This document shows positions 31,812 to 43,097 of a DNA stretch of 64,000 bases, piece by piece. The stretch covers positions 62,001 to 126,000 of the forward strand of contig MU839109.1 of NCBI GenBank assembly GCA_030685235.1, in the 5' to 3' direction. Numbering within the stretch: the stretch's first letter is position 1; the number at the start of each line of letters is the position of its first letter. A program made the translations under genes and the position numbers. Under the pieces are notes generated by a model, which worked only from the letters and a program-made list of their open reading frames with translations, made no database searches and was not told the DNA's origin. This stretch comes from Copromyces sp. CBS 386.78. Lineage: Eukaryota > Ascomycota > Sordariomycetes > Sordariales > Sordariaceae.

Positions 31812-34544
31812 CTAAAAATCAACCGTAAAACCCCCCATCAACCCCCAACTCCCTTCCACCTTCCTCTCCCCTGACCCTCCGTTAACGCCATCCCCCAAGA
31901 CCATAACCCTCACAACCTTCACCTCAGTCTCATACCCAAACGTCCCTCTAGCCTCCAATCTCCCCTGTGACCCCAGTGACCCATCCCAACTAAACTCAAT
32001 CTCCGACTCCTCCCCACTAGAATCCAAACTCTCGCCATCATCCAGGTACAGTCTCCCGCTTGCCTTTCCGTTGGCATCCGGGGCAATGATGATCTCAAAG
32101 TTTCGGGTTCGCACCTCCTTAGTAGTCATCGCCTGTCCCTTTTCGGAGTCCGAAGAAGCATCATCAGATAAACGAAGCGGCAGAATGCTCCCCCCGCGAA
32201 TATAAACGGGTATCTCATCCCACCCCACCCCCTCAACAGTAATCGTCTGCCCACCTCCCGACGCTCCCGTCTGATCGACCCTCTTATGCGAAAAGAAATC
32301 ATACCACACCCCCTCGGGCAGATAAAAGCTGACAGCCTGCGAATCATCCTCCACCACGGGGTTCACCAACAACCCATCCCCCACCAAAAACTGCGTGTCA
32401 ACCCCGTACGTGTTCTCATCCTCCGGCCACAAGAACCACAACGGCCTGACCAGCGGAGTCCCATCTTTACTAGCCCCATACAGCCCCGTATAAAAATAAT
32501 CCAACAACCGATACCGAACCGCCACCGCCTTCCTCGCCGCATCCTTGACAACCTCCCACCGGTAAAACTCCTGATCGCCCGCCGAAACATCCGCATGATT
32601 TCTGTAAAACGGCTGCCAAGCCCCCAAAACCGCCCATCTCGCACACATCCTTTCCTGCGCTTGGCCGTTGAAGCCGCACACGTCCGAGCCGACCATCGGG
32701 TAGTTGTGCACTGCGGAGAAGGAGAGTAGTTGTCTTATGGAAGCGCGGTAGTCCGCCCAAGACGAGAAATTGTCGCCGAACCAGTGGGCTGCGAACCGGG
32801 AAGAGCCCGAGAAGGTGGAGCGCGTGAGGAGGAAGGGACGTTTGGTGGGTGAGCGAGATAAAAGGGCCGAGTGGGAAGAGGAAGACATGGTTAGCGCGTA
32901 AAGGTTGTGTGTGTCGTATTGGGCTGTAGTGTCAAAGTTGGTGATGTTTGTGAAGAGAGTGCGGGCGGAGAGCGAAGGGTAGTGGTTGGATATGCGGTAT
33001 TGAGGACTAAAAAGGTCGCGGTTGGCAAGGCCGAGGTGTTGGCCGTCGCCGGGGGCGCGGCGAGCCGCAAGGGGTGACATTGGTGGTCTTTGCTTGTGGA
33101 CTGAACGACGGGCCGTCTCCTGAGCGGAAGAGAGACAAGTAGTGTCGGCGCACATGTTGCTCGCCTCATTCATGTCGATCCACAGCCCATCGACATCGAT
33201 CCCGTTGTTGGGGTCATAAAACGTCAAAATCTCCGTCGTCCACCACTCTGTAGTTTGAGGAGCAATCCAATCCGGCCAAACCACCTCCCCAGGCCACTGC
33301 AGACCACGATACCAGCTCCCATCAGCCGCTTTCAAGAAAACACCCTTCTCAGCCCCCCTCTTAAACGGGCCATAGTCGCTCTTGTACCTGATGCCCGGAT
33401 CCAGAATCTGCACATAGCGCAAACCCTTCCCATGCAGCTCGTCCTGCACAAACTCCCTCAGCTGGTCCCTTGGGTACCGCACCGGATCCGTACTAAAATC
33501 CAGCTTGTTGTCCATGTAATCGATATCACCCCACATGGCCTCCAACGGGATGCCCGCAGCGCTGTAGTTGGCAACAACCTGCTTGACGTGTGCCAAGTCC
33601 GGCCAGCCGTATTTACACTGGTGGAAACCCAGAGACCAATAAGGCATCATGGCTGGTAGGCCGGCGACGGCGGCGTATTGCTTGCTTACCTCTTCTGGTC
33701 CCGCGGGGCCGCCGGACAAGAAATAAAAGTCGAAAACGCCGCCGATGGTGTTGTATTCGAGGTATTGTTCGCCGGAATCACTTCGACCGATGATGACGTC
33801 CATCCCTGCTGCACTGCGTAAGAAAACGCCGTGCGTGGCTGGAGCAGACCCCGTACCGCCACCGGAGCGGTGCTCAAAGTAGACAGGATGACTCCCATAC
33901 AGGTTCTGGTTCTGCGGTATATACGGCGCCTCCGAGTTCCACAACGTTCTTTTATATCCATCAGTCGGTAGTCGGAAGGAATCCGAGTGTTCACCTAGTC
34001 CGTACAAATTCGGGTTGGGAGGCAGGCGTGTGCGTAAGCGGAGGTATTGCGTCTCGAAGATCAGGGGTGAGGGAGAAGTGTCGAAAAGGACGTCGCCGGT
34101 GCTGGCGCGCGTGACTTTGAAGGAGAAAGGGTTGGCTTGGTAGGAAAAACGGAGATCGGCGGTTTGGGAGGAGGCATTTTGGGTCGCGGGGCGGGGGAGG
34201 ATGTTGTCTTGGATTTGATAGACGTTTTGTTCACGGTCTGAGATTAGGACGTGGAGGCGGGTGTCTGTGTAAGTGGCAAGTTTGGTGTTAGACCGACATG
34301 AAGTGCTGAGATAACAAGGGAAGCAAGGAGGTGTCTTACCGGTCTGATACTCCACGGTCAAGCGCAAGTTTGTGATGTCTTGGCTGTAGAGATTACAGCT
34401 TGTGCCGGCGAGAGTTAGGTCGGCAACGAGATATGAGTCCCCAGATTGGACGTTGGTGACTCGGTATCCGGGGCATGTTGCCAGAGGCGCCGCGAATGCT
34501 ATCGACAAGAGCGACAGTAGCGCGAGGACAGGTCTGGGCATCAT
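31812..34544 (-). CDS. Secreted GH31 alpha-glucosidase
   Basis: Hydrolyses terminal alpha-glucosidic (or related alpha-xylosidic) bonds outside the cell. The frame is open across 910 codons, but an intron of 75 nt (34339-34265, donor GTAAGA, acceptor ACAG) lies inside it without disturbing frame. Splicing gives YQTDTRLHVLISD, the expected family sequence, and 885 aa. The signal peptide is residues 1-19. The catalytic nucleophile is in WIDMNE (Asp432 of the spliced product) and the acid/base Asp in HWFGDNFSSW. The segment after WIDMNEASNMC (Cys-rich, then PYR-like) is typical of fungal GH31 enzymes. It lies outside the cluster repeat and is probably unrelated to the metabolite. Confidence 0.92.
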   Translation of the reverse strand: MMPRPVLALLSLLSIAFAAPLATCPGYRVTNVQSGDSYLVADLTLAGTSCNLYSQDITNLRLTVEYQTGKTPPCFPCYLSTSCRSNTKLATYTDTRLHVLISDREQNVYQIQDNILPRPATQNASSQTADLRFSYQANPFSFKVTRASTGDVLFDTSPSPLIFETQYLRLRTRLPPNPNLYGLGEHSDSFRLPTDGYKRTLWNSEAPYIPQNQNLYGSHPVYFEHRSGGGTGSAPATHGVFLRSAAGMDVIIGRSDSGEQYLEYNTIGGVFDFYFLSGGPAGPEEVSKQYAAVAGLPAMMPYWSLGFHQCKYGWPDLAHVKQVVANYSAAGIPLEAMWGDIDYMDNKLDFSTDPVRYPRDQLREFVQDELHGKGLRYVQILDPGIRYKSDYGPFKRGAEKGVFLKAADGSWYRGLQWPGEVVWPDWIAPQTTEWWTTEILTFYDPNNGIDVDGLWIDMNEASNMCADTTCLSSAQETARRSVHKQRPPMSPLAARRAPGDGQHLGLANRDLFSPQYRISNHYPSLSARTLFTNITNFDTTAQYDTHNLYALTMSSSSHSALLSRSPTKRPFLLTRSTFSGSSRFAAHWFGDNFSSWADYRASIRQLLSFSAVHNYPMVGSDVCGFNGQAQERMCARWAVLGAWQPFYRNHADVSAGDQEFYRWEVVKDAARKAVAVRYRLLDYFYTGLYGASKDGTPLVRPLWFLWPEDENTYGVDTQFLVGDGLLVNPVVEDDSQAVSFYLPEGVWYDFFSHKRVDQTGASGGGQTITVEGVGWDEIPVYIRGGSILPLRLSDDASSDSEKGQAMTTKEVRTRNFEIIIAPDANGKASGRLYLDDGESLDSSGEESEIEFSWDGSLGSQGRLEARGTFGYETEVKVVRVMVLGDGVNGGSGERKVEGSWGLMGGFTVDF

Positions 34545-35965
34545 GATGATGGTGATTCACTCGCTTTGCACTTGGTGGAGTGCTGCAAGTTGGTGATGGG
34601 TTGTTCAGGACTACATCTCAGTCGTTGAACTGGAAGTGGCAGCGCCAGGTTAGATAACTGCCCGGTTACCTACTGGACGATGAGGACATGGAAGGAGAGA
34701 CCGGATGACAGCATCCATCCATCCATCCATCCTTCCACCTTTACATGAATCCATATCATGATGCGTTCACATGGCGTACTACACCAATCTGTTGTCTTGG
34801 TCCCACTGATTGACGACCAGGGCAGCAGCATCCGTGATGATCAATTGATTGTCTGCTGTGATGTGCAACACAACAACCAATGCTACCCAAGGTACCTGCT
34901 AACCTCTTCCTTTTCGGTAATCCGTTGCTATGTCGTTGGGAAAGCAAATCACGAGCGGTTTCGTGACCCGGCCGCCGCATGATCCCCTGAAGTGGAGGGT
35001 ATCACAGAGAATGCGGGGGAACCTTGATGGAGGTTGGTAAGAGCACGAGGCGTTGCACTCGCCATTTTCTAGATGCCGACTGGAGGGAGAGATATTCTGC
35101 AAAAGCAGATGACGGAACGCTGTCTGTCATATGACAGCATGGTCTGGGCCAACACTGAGACCAAACTGACGGATTGCCGCTTCAACGTGGTACCCTCCAA
35201 AGGGCCACGCGTAAACGAAAAACACACCGCTCGTCGACCGTTAACCAAACACGTGGATATCATGGTTTCACAGTCGCCATGCCGTGCGACGTGTGATGCT
35301 CATGAGGCGGGAGAGCGCCATAGCATTCCCGCTTTGAGCTGTGGGAAGAAAAGTTGAGGCGAGCCGGGTGTTGCTGGAGCAAGGTGACTTTTCCCAAGGC
35401 ACAGCCTGGGGTTGGAGAGCTTGAGGGACATGGTCCATGGTCCGAAGCCGGCTCGTTGTTGAGACGATGGTGGAAGAATATCACCGCGGATGGAGTGAGA
35501 TGGAGCTGCTTCGTCGAGCTTGTTGCAGAGCTTGGTCGCATCGTAAGCAGTAGCAGTCCCAGGCACGAGTAGTTCCGGGACTGAAAGTTGTCGAGGGCAG
35601 ATGACATGCTCGCCTAACTTGGTCACTGCGGATTTTGGTGTCGAGGCGATAGTGAAGTATGTAACTGCCTTGGTCGCTCCTGTACATTTTCGATCCCACG
35701 AAACGACGGTATTCGGGGCATACTGATCGAGATATGGGAAATAAGATCAATTACAAAGTGGAATACAATGAATGAATGGGGTTGCTGTTGAGGAAAGAGG
35801 GAAGAAGGGGAAAGATGCATGTCTGCAGCATGGATGTCGGACAATTTTTTGTGCAAGTGGCTAAACAACGCTGGAAGGAGCAGCCAACACAATGAGGGCA
35901 CTAAAATGAGAAAAACGCACCAAAATTTGGGTGCGAGCCAAAAAAAACGCAAAAAGATATTGAGA
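34545..35965. other. Intergenic region upstream of GH31
   Basis: A CATC tetranucleotide run (about 34714-34733) and one AGGTACC word (34890) are the only visible features. Short frames on both strands lack motifs. I see no supportable gene in this 1.4 kb. Confidence 0.5.
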
Positions 35966-36059
35966 CTCGGATACCGGGAGTCGAACCCGGGGCTGTTGAG
36001 AGAGAGCAGTCACTCCTGAGAAGTGAGAGTCAACGATGTTACCGCTACACCATACCCGA
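35966..36059 (-). tRNA. tRNA-Glu (CTC) with a 23-nt intron
   Basis: On the minus strand the 7-bp acceptor stem (TCGGGTA with TATCCGA) closes a full cloverleaf: D-arm GTGTAGCGGTAACAT (box A), anticodon stem GTTGA/TCAAC, T-arm CCGGG-TTCGACT-CCCGG (box B) and discriminator G. The anticodon loop reads CT-CTC-A, giving Glu. The intron occupies roughly 36023-36001, immediately after position 37 as in all nuclear tRNA introns. T runs at 35955-35951 and further down serve as Pol III terminators. Confidence 0.93.
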
Positions 36060-36376
36060 TTGAACTGATATGGTCCGATTTAGATAAACATGTGGTTTTT
36101 TTTATTACCTTATGAGTCAATTATTTCCCAGCTCGGGAAAACTTGGCATAATCAGAACATTATTGCAGTGCGGACCGTCATCCCGCCAACAAGTTCAACA
36201 ACAGCCACCATTCCAGAAGTCAAACGGACCCCACTCCGCCGAGGCTAGCTAACCATCCGCTAACCAACAGGGTCCTCAAACAAACGGCGCCGGCACGGGG
36301 GTCGCCAACAGGAACTCCGCCAACTCCGCTTCATGACACCATTGCTTATAAACAAGTAGACAAAAGCAACATCAAC

Positions 36377-36386
36377 TTTATATAAG
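36377..36386 (+). promoter_or_regulatory. TATA box of the acetyltransferase gene
   Basis: TTTATATAAG lies about 60 bases before the ATG at 36442, in an otherwise AC-rich leader. Assigned from sequence alone. Confidence 0.5.
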
Positions 36387-36441
36387 ACAAACTTGCGAAC
36401 CACCAAACAGCAACCGCGCCAACTGCCTCCAAGATATAAAC

Positions 36442-37221
36442 ATGTCCTCACCAGCCTTCCGCCCCGACCCCACCTCCCCCTCCGACTGCGCCGAGAACCA
36501 CCGGCGCATGCTCGCGGGCGAGCTCTACTACTGCTGGACTCCGGACGTAGTACAGGGAAGAGCACGATGCAAGTCGGCAATGCTCAAGTATAACACGGAG
36601 GCAGCGGACGGGGAGACGTCGAGGAGGAGAGTGGCCGAGTTGTTGATGGAGTGAGTTCAGTTTCTACCTTACAAAACAAAACAAAAGACTGACAACAAAC
36701 ATGACAGCCTCCTCCAAGACCCAACCCCCCTACCGCCCAAGCTAGACGACCCCGAGCAAGACGCCGCCCAATTCGGCGACTTCCCCTACATCGACACGCC
36801 CGTCAAAATGGACTACGGCAGCAACGTCCGTCTAGGCAAGGGGGTATACATGAACTCGTCGTGCACCCTCCTGGACGTCTGCCCCATCACCATCGGCGCT
36901 CGCACACTAATCGGCCCCAACGTCAGCTTCTATTCGGCCACGCACCCTATTGACCCCGTCATCCGGAATGGCATGCGGGGCCCGGAGCTGGGAAAACCGA
37001 TTACGGTTGGAGAGGATTGCTGGTTTGGAGGCAGCGTGGTGGTTCTGCCCGGGGTGACGATTGGACGGGGCGTGGTGTTGGGCGCGGGAAGTGTGGTGAC
37101 CAAGGATGTGGAGGATTTTGTGGTTGTTGCGGGCAATCCGGCCAGGGTGGTCAAGAGGTTGGATGTGCAGAGGGACGAGTATGAGAAGATGGTGAGGGAG
37201 AATAAGGAAAGGGGGCATTAA
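36442..37221 (+). CDS. Maltose/galactoside O-acetyltransferase-like protein (hexapeptide repeat)
   Basis: Acetyl-CoA-dependent sugar O-acetyltransferase of the LacA/NodL type, cytosolic. Exons 36442-36650 and 36708-37221 encode 240 aa. The N-terminal maltose-acetyltransferase helix region (HRRMLAGELYYCW) is followed by a left-handed beta-helix built of hexapeptide repeats (ITIGARTLIGPNV, VTIGRGVVLGAGSVV). The catalytic His is in SATHP. The ending AGNPARVVKRL is diagnostic of the family. The gene is compact, with its own TATA box, and bears no visible relation to the metabolite cluster. Confidence 0.93.
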
Positions 37222-37600
37222 TGAAATGAGACCTGGCTAGATGGATGCGGCTCAAAGAGACTTCATCTTCCCTCGTGTTCTCGCCTCCAACCATGCCCAC
37301 CTCGGATCCTCCGCCATTGTTGTTTGTGGTCGGGTGGTTGGATTCCTGTTCAATGAATGGAGGAAAAGAGACCAAGGCAGCCGATGCGGGGGCAGTTTAG
37401 GCTGGCAACGTTTGGTGGGGCCGCGCGGAAGGAGCCCAAGTACGGGAAGTGGGCAGCGCTGTTTTAGCGCATTGAGTCCTGCACTGAAGTGGGTGTATGC
37501 GGGGTAAGTGCTGCACTTGACGGGCCCGCGTCTTCCATCTCACGACAACTTCACTTCCTTCCTCTGACAACAACAACAACAACAACAACAATCAACAAGT
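37222..37600. other. Intergenic spacer before the sedolisin pseudogene
   Basis: Contains the acetyltransferase 3' flank and a CAA triplet run (about 37567-37590). It probably includes the decayed 5' part of the protease gene. No intact gene was found. Confidence 0.4.
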
Positions 37601-38290
37601 ATCATGACGTCCACAACATCAGGCCAGCGCGGCGCTCTCGACAGTTTGTACGGAAGAACAAAGGGGATTCCGGCCAACTCATCATGGACTTTTACGCGCA
37701 GGATTTGATGTCGTGCCTCGGGTGAACGAAAGCGTGTGTCATCACGCCCGAGTGTATACAGGGTGAGTGATGTGACCTCTACAATATTTACCTTAGGGAA
37801 ATGATCAAACCCATCTGACAGTATTCCAGCCCAAAAGGAACAACAGCAACACCAGGAAATGAGCTTGGCATCTTTGAGAGCCTCAATGACCACCATGTCA
37901 AGGAGGACTTGATTAGCAACATTTACCCGTGAGCAGCAGAACGGTCTTGTTCCAGACGGATGATCAGTACTACGAGAAGAATGAGACGGAGAAGGATTCT
38001 GGAATAGTGCGTTGCGTCTCTTTGCTTCCTATTCTCACGGAAGAGGACAGCTAACATGTTGTCTCCGACAGCCTTCTTGGACGCCCTCGACGGCTCCTAC
38101 TGCACCAATTCGGCATTCAACCAAACCGGCGACTGCAAAGATGCGTCTCTTCTCGACCCCATCTACTACCCCAACCCATTCGCCAATGCCTCCATCCCTG
38201 CCACCGACAAATACGAAGACGCCCGTCAGTGCGGCCTATACGACCCCATAGGGCTGGCCGACAGGAGGTGTGAAACGAAACGAAACAAAA
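37601..38290 (+). pseudogene. Decayed sedolisin (S53, tripeptidyl-peptidase) gene
   Basis: Fragments of a sedolisin protease appear in order but in different frames. First a CVITPECIQ motif at about 37736-37762, ending at a possible GTGAGT donor. Then PKGTTATPGNELGIFESLNDH (37830-37893), running into a stop at 37930. Then SYCTNSAFNQTGDCKDASLLDPIYYPNP and QCGLYDPI (about 38070-38250). These match the C-x-x-PECx-LY, the LGIFE and the YCT...GDCxDPxxDP blocks known in the family. The catalytic Glu-Asp and Ser segments are absent and no frame joins the pieces without stops, so the gene is truncated and frameshifted. Confidence 0.6.
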
Positions 38291-39117
38291 CAGGATGCGC
38301 ATCCGGAAATCTTCAAGGACGTCACGATTGGATCGAATCCCGCTTGCAATTCGTCTGGGTTCCGGGGTCAAACAGTCCTTGGTTTATCATCAGAACCGGT
38401 CATGGAAGATTCTAGATGTTTGTTGTCATCGGAGGTGTCGCCGAGCGAAAAGGGACCCATAGTTTGTGGGCTTTGGAATTCCCACTGCCGGGGTCCACAA
38501 GTAGTGCTCCGCTCGCCGAGAAACCCAAGATCCACAACCGTTGTTGTTTATCTACATGTAGTGTACATAACGGGGCGCTTGCGGAATCCGGAGGTTCTCG
38601 CCACTTTCCAGTCTCCATTGCCTGCACGGTACCGACTGTACGGGGTGGGATGCTGTGATATTTCCAACTTGATGATCTCGGAAGCAGTTGAAGCGGGAAC
38701 AACAACGTGGGCATCAATACATAGCTCCCGAACCCCCGAACGGGCCGGTGCCGAAACGACGGTACCACCGTAGCACCCACCGGCTGTTAGTATAGTTTAA
38801 GACGGCGTTTCGGGAAAGTGCCGGGACGAACTCCACTATACTAAACTTTGCGAAGAATGACGTCGTCGACATTGCTAAACCGAGGGGATACACATGGCTT
38901 ACATACCTTATACCGTACAACCGTTATCTGTGGGTCACGATGGTTGTCTCCATAATGTAGGGCCGGGGATCATGATGCTTTACAATCTGCTCACTCATCA
39001 TCATCAAGAAATCAACAAATACCTCGAGTATCTCTCTCTCTTCAACCACCGTCTACACCACTTCTACGATACCACCTTTTCCACGTCTAGTGTCTATACC
39101 CCGTCATCACAATCAAT
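38291..39117. other. Intergenic region with promoter of the MDR gene
   Basis: Several short frames on both strands, none with motifs. The final 100 bases are pyrimidine-rich (TCTCTCTCTTC) and lead into the MDR start, as in many fungal housekeeping promoters. Nothing else was seen. Confidence 0.45.
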
Positions 39118-40267
39118 ATGTCTGTTCCCTCTACGCAGCAGCAGTGGGTCGTCAAGGGCCAGGACAAGGGCTTCGATGGCCTCGTCCGTGAACAAGGTCC
39201 CGTCCCCCAGGTCGGCGACAACGACGTCCTTGTCCGTCTCTACGGTGCTTCTTTGAACTACCGTGATCTCATCATCCCCAAGGTCAGTATCCCGCTGGAC
39301 TGTGAGCACCTAGGACACTAACAAAATACCACAGGGAATGTACCCCTTCCCCCTTGACCTCCCCGTCGTCGCCGGCTCCGATGGCGCCGGTGAGGTCCTC
39401 GCCGTCGGCTCCAAGGTCACCAAGTGGAAGAAGGGCGACAAGGTCGTCACCCTCTTCAACCAGGCCCACCAGGCCGGCGCCATCGACGCCCGCGGCGCCT
39501 CCTCGGGCCTCGGCGGTGTTCTCGACGGCACCCTCCGCCAGTACGGCGTCTTCAACGAGAACGGCGTCGTGCGCGCCCCCGCCAACCTCAACCACGTCGA
39601 GGCCGCCACCCTCACCTGCGCCGGTCTGACGTCGTGGAACGCCCTCTACGGCCTCAAGGCCCTCAAGCCCGGCGAGACCGTTCTCGTCCAGGGCACGGGC
39701 GGTGTCTCGCTCTTTGCTCTCCAGTTCGCCAAGGCGGCTGGCGCTCGCGTCATCGCCACCACGTCCTCCAAGGAGAAGATGGAGATCCTCAAGAAGCTCG
39801 GCGCCGACCACGTCATCAACTACCGCGAGGACAAGAACTGGGGCGAGACTGCCCGCAAGCTCACCCCCGGCGAGCAGGGTGTCGACCACGTCATCGAGGT
39901 CGGCGGTGAGGATACCATGGGGCAGTCCCTCAAGGCCGTCAAGTACGAGGGTATCATTTCGCTTATTGGCTTCCTCGGTGGTGCCAAGCCCAAGGACAAC
40001 ATCCTGGAGCCGCTGAGCAGGATCTGCACCATCCGCGGTATCTATGTCGGCAGCAGGCAGCAGTTGGAGGACATGTGCGCTGCCATTGAGGCCAACGATA
40101 TCCACCCCGTTGTTGACCAGAAGATGTTCACGTTGGATCAGGCCAAGGAGGCTTATGAGTACATGGTAAGTTCGTTGTTTTGTCCGGGATTTGGAAGTAG
40201 TAATGCTAATACCTGAAAACAGTGGGCCAAGAAGCACTTTGGCAAGATCGGTATCAAGATCGAGTAG
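39118..40267 (+). CDS. Medium-chain dehydrogenase/reductase (zinc-free, quinone-reductase-like)
   Basis: NAD(P)H-dependent alcohol dehydrogenase or quinone oxidoreductase. Exons 39118-39282, 39335-40165 and 40223-40267 encode 346 aa. The N-terminal GroES-like part contains ASLNYRDLIIPKGMYP and the GSDGAGEVLAVG motif. The nucleotide-binding fold has VLVQGTGGVSLFALQFAKAAGA, a clean GTGGVS glycine motif. The last exon is only 45 nt and adds WAKKHFGKIGIKIE. Strong C-ending codon bias points to high expression. Although fungal trans-acting enoyl reductases belong to the MDR superfamily, this protein lies 8 kb outside the cluster repeat and looks like the common NADP alcohol dehydrogenase type. Confidence 0.93.
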
Positions 40268-40376
40268 AACATGTTTTGATGATGAAATACAATAATGATT
40301 GGATGAAATACACAGCAATGGTGCGCTTCCTCTTGATGTTTTTGGTAATACTGATCGGACCTACTACAGTACGACT

Positions 40377-42275
40377 TTACAGATGGTACTCCTGTGGCCC
40401 ACCAACTTTGATGCCATTCCTCTCCCAAACCCTCTCCATGCCCATATCCTCCTCGCCACTGTTGATGAGTGAGTCAGTTGCTTGTTCTTAATCTTGGATG
40501 ATCCGGGCACATAAAAGAGAACTTACTCATCCTTCAACGTATACGTCGGCTCTACCTGGCCAGCAGCCGTGTTGGGGTTTCTAAAGATGATGTTCTTGGT
40601 CTTCGTAGTCAACCACAAAAGCCATTGATGTCAGGTCAGCATTTCCCACTTCCACACCTACACTCCTTTTGTTCAAAAAACTGAACTGAACTTACCAAAC
40701 CAAGCGTCAAATGTATCGCCGGCGGCTGAACCTCAATACTTTCCAGGTCCTCCTCCTTCTTTTTCCCCTGTATGAGCCTGACCACATTCCTCGCCGCCAC
40801 CGCCGCCTGCACGCTCCCCGGCCTAGCAGCCTTGTGCGCCCCCGAGTCCGCAATATCGCCCACAGCAAACAAAAAGTCCGAGAACCGCTCATCAGCGAAC
40901 TGCATCGTCTTCTTGACCCTCACGAATCCGTTCCGCGGGTTAATCACCTGGCCCTGGTTCTCATCAGACTCTTCCGGGGTGCGCTCCAACCCCAACCCCA
41001 ATCCAGCCAACAAAAACTCATTATTCGGTCTCTGCCCCGTAGCCTGCACCACCACGTCCCCCTCCAGTATACTCCCATCCACCAATCTCACAACCCTCTT
41101 CTCCCATGTGCACCCCGCTTCCTCCCCCTCCCCCTCCCCCCGTATTTGTAATAACTCCTCCTCGCTCGGCAGCGTCCACCCCGCGCCTTCTTCAGGTATC
41201 ACCGCCCTCGTCCCCAGCCTCGTCTCCACCCCCAGTTCCGCAAACCGTTGCTTGATTATCTCGCTGAGCCGTTCATGATAAAGCGGCATCAGCTGTTCCC
41301 GGGAATGAACCAGCGTTACCCGTTTCGAAGGGTACAGTTCCTTCAGATCGCAAGCCATTTGCACGCCTACTGCGCCGCCCCCGACAATGATGACGTGCTG
41401 GGTGGCCGGGTGGCCGATGGCGCGGTTGAATTGCTGTAGAAAGGAGACGGACAGCGGTTTGGTGTCGTGGGGGGAGTTGCCGGGCGGGGACAGGCGGGTG
41501 CCGGTTGCGCAGAGGAGGTAGTCGAATGGGATCATGGTTGTGGTCGTCGTGTTAGTAGTAAGCGGGGAAGGTGGAGGGTAGGAGACGGGTCGGTCCAAGG
41601 TTAGGACGTTCGGGGAGGTGGTCAGGGAGAGGACTTTGGCGGGGAGGATCATGTGCATGTGCGAGGTGGATGTGGACGTGGACGCCCCCGGAGAGCTTGA
41701 CGGGGAAGAAGAAGAAGAAGAAGAGGAAGAGGAAGAGGAAAAGAGGGAGGTGTAGGGGATGAAGGCTTTGTGTTCGTGAGAGGGGAGGATGGCGAAGCGG
41801 GGGAAGGCGAAGAGGTGGTGGAAGTGCGTGTGAGGCTCGATGAGGACGACCTGCAGCACATTGAGGGTGGTTAGTTGATTTGGTTGGTGTTGGTGGTGGT
41901 GGATTGAAGGTGTGACTTACTCGGTGAGTTGGCGGGAGGATGGTGGCTAGTTCTTTGGCTGCGGCCTGTGTGGATAAAGGTCAGTTAGTATCTTGTAGGT
42001 TTTCTTCCTCACATCTTCTTTTGACCCCCCCCCCCAAAAAAAAAGGATCAACAACTCACCTTCCCAACAAACGACCCTCCCACCACAACCACATTCTTGA
42101 GTTCATTGGCAGTGGCAGCCATATCCGTCTGTGCAGGTGGCTGTTGCACGTCTCCAGAGGTAGAGGTATCCATGGACATCTTGATTTGAAGTTGAAGCAC
42201 CAAGCTGAACAACAAGACGACAGAAGCAGCCACGAGAGACGCAGAAAATAACGAGATTCGTGTGGAATAATTCAT
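40377..42275 (-). CDS. AIF/AMID-like FAD-dependent NAD(P)H oxidoreductase
   Basis: Two-dinucleotide-fold flavoprotein related to AMID/FSP1, transferring electrons from NAD(P)H to quinones at a membrane. Exons: 42275-42060, 41965-41921, 41850-40696, 40600-40527, 40458-40377, giving 523 aa with all phases consistent. The N-terminus has a hydrophobic anchor (about residues 8-31), then the FAD motif VVVVGGSFVG. The second fold is HVIIVGGGAVGVQMACDL and the FAD-closing motif is LFAVGDIAD. The last two exons were recovered from splice signals and give the typical C-terminus with EEDMGMERVWERNG. A Ser run near the start of exon 3 (about residue 115) is encoded by an AGA/GGA-rich purine tract on the plus strand. 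A TATAAG box lies about 40 bases upstream. Confidence 0.9.
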
Positions 42276-42512
42276 TTATCAGTATCAGATTAGGAAAGAC
42301 GGGAGGAATGGACTTATAAAAAGGTCAAGAGACGTCGTCATTTGTTATCAGATCATCTCGGAGATCAATGTTGACCCCTACCAACAACAAGGTTGGTGTG
42401 ATTGGCTGATTTCTGGTAGTGTCGTGTGGGCCGACCCCCTCGGCGGGTGGCTCGGGGATAAGAAGTTCCGTATAGAGGGATAATGATCTCCCTTGAGTAG
42501 GTTTCTTTTGAT

Positions 42513-42545
<33 letters not shown>

Positions 42546-43097
42546 CGGGATAAAGAATGAATAAGCTGACGGCGACGGAACCGGTGGCATTATTCAAGGG
42601 TTATCAATTTTTTAATATCTAAGCGTCCGACATTCCGTCCTAGTCTAGTGCCGAAGCCGAACGAATCACGGCACGGCCCCTCGGCCCCCCCTTCCGTGTC
42701 CGTGTCCGCTACCCGCCCTTTCCGTCATTACGGGACTCGACTTTTTCCATCTACTACTAGTAAACAGTTTAAGATAATCCGCCATCACCATTTCCCAGTT
42801 CAATCCCATCCGCTCTTCCTTCCATCAATCAATCAGTCAATCAACGGGCTCCTCAACCACCGCACCGCTTGGACGGATCACCGGTAGCCGATTTCGAAAA
42901 GTGGCAATTCGAGATGCACGACATGTCATCAGGCACTTGGCATTCTTTTCGGTTGTCGTCGGGGAGCCTTTGGGCAATGAACATACAACATGAGGACCGA
43001 AGGAGCGATATGAAAGGGATATCATAACCAAGGACGACAACATGGCCATCTCAACAGACCGACCAGTTCAACACACCAGCCCAAACCGTCCGCCGGT
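42276..43097. other. Intergenic region with long poly-T tract
   Basis: Contains a run of 33 Ts (about 42516-42548), next to the promoter of the AMID-like gene. No gene was found. Confidence 0.5.

Noticed and set aside
39118..40267. MDR protein as a trans-acting enoyl reductase for the PKS
   Set aside because: Lies 8 kb beyond the cluster-flanking repeat with unrelated genes between, and its motifs fit a general NADP alcohol dehydrogenase/quinone reductase; kept only as a remote possibility.
39284..40318. 344-codon minus-strand frame
   Set aside because: Antisense to the MDR gene; Leu/Gly-rich composition is a by-product of C-ending codons on the other strand.
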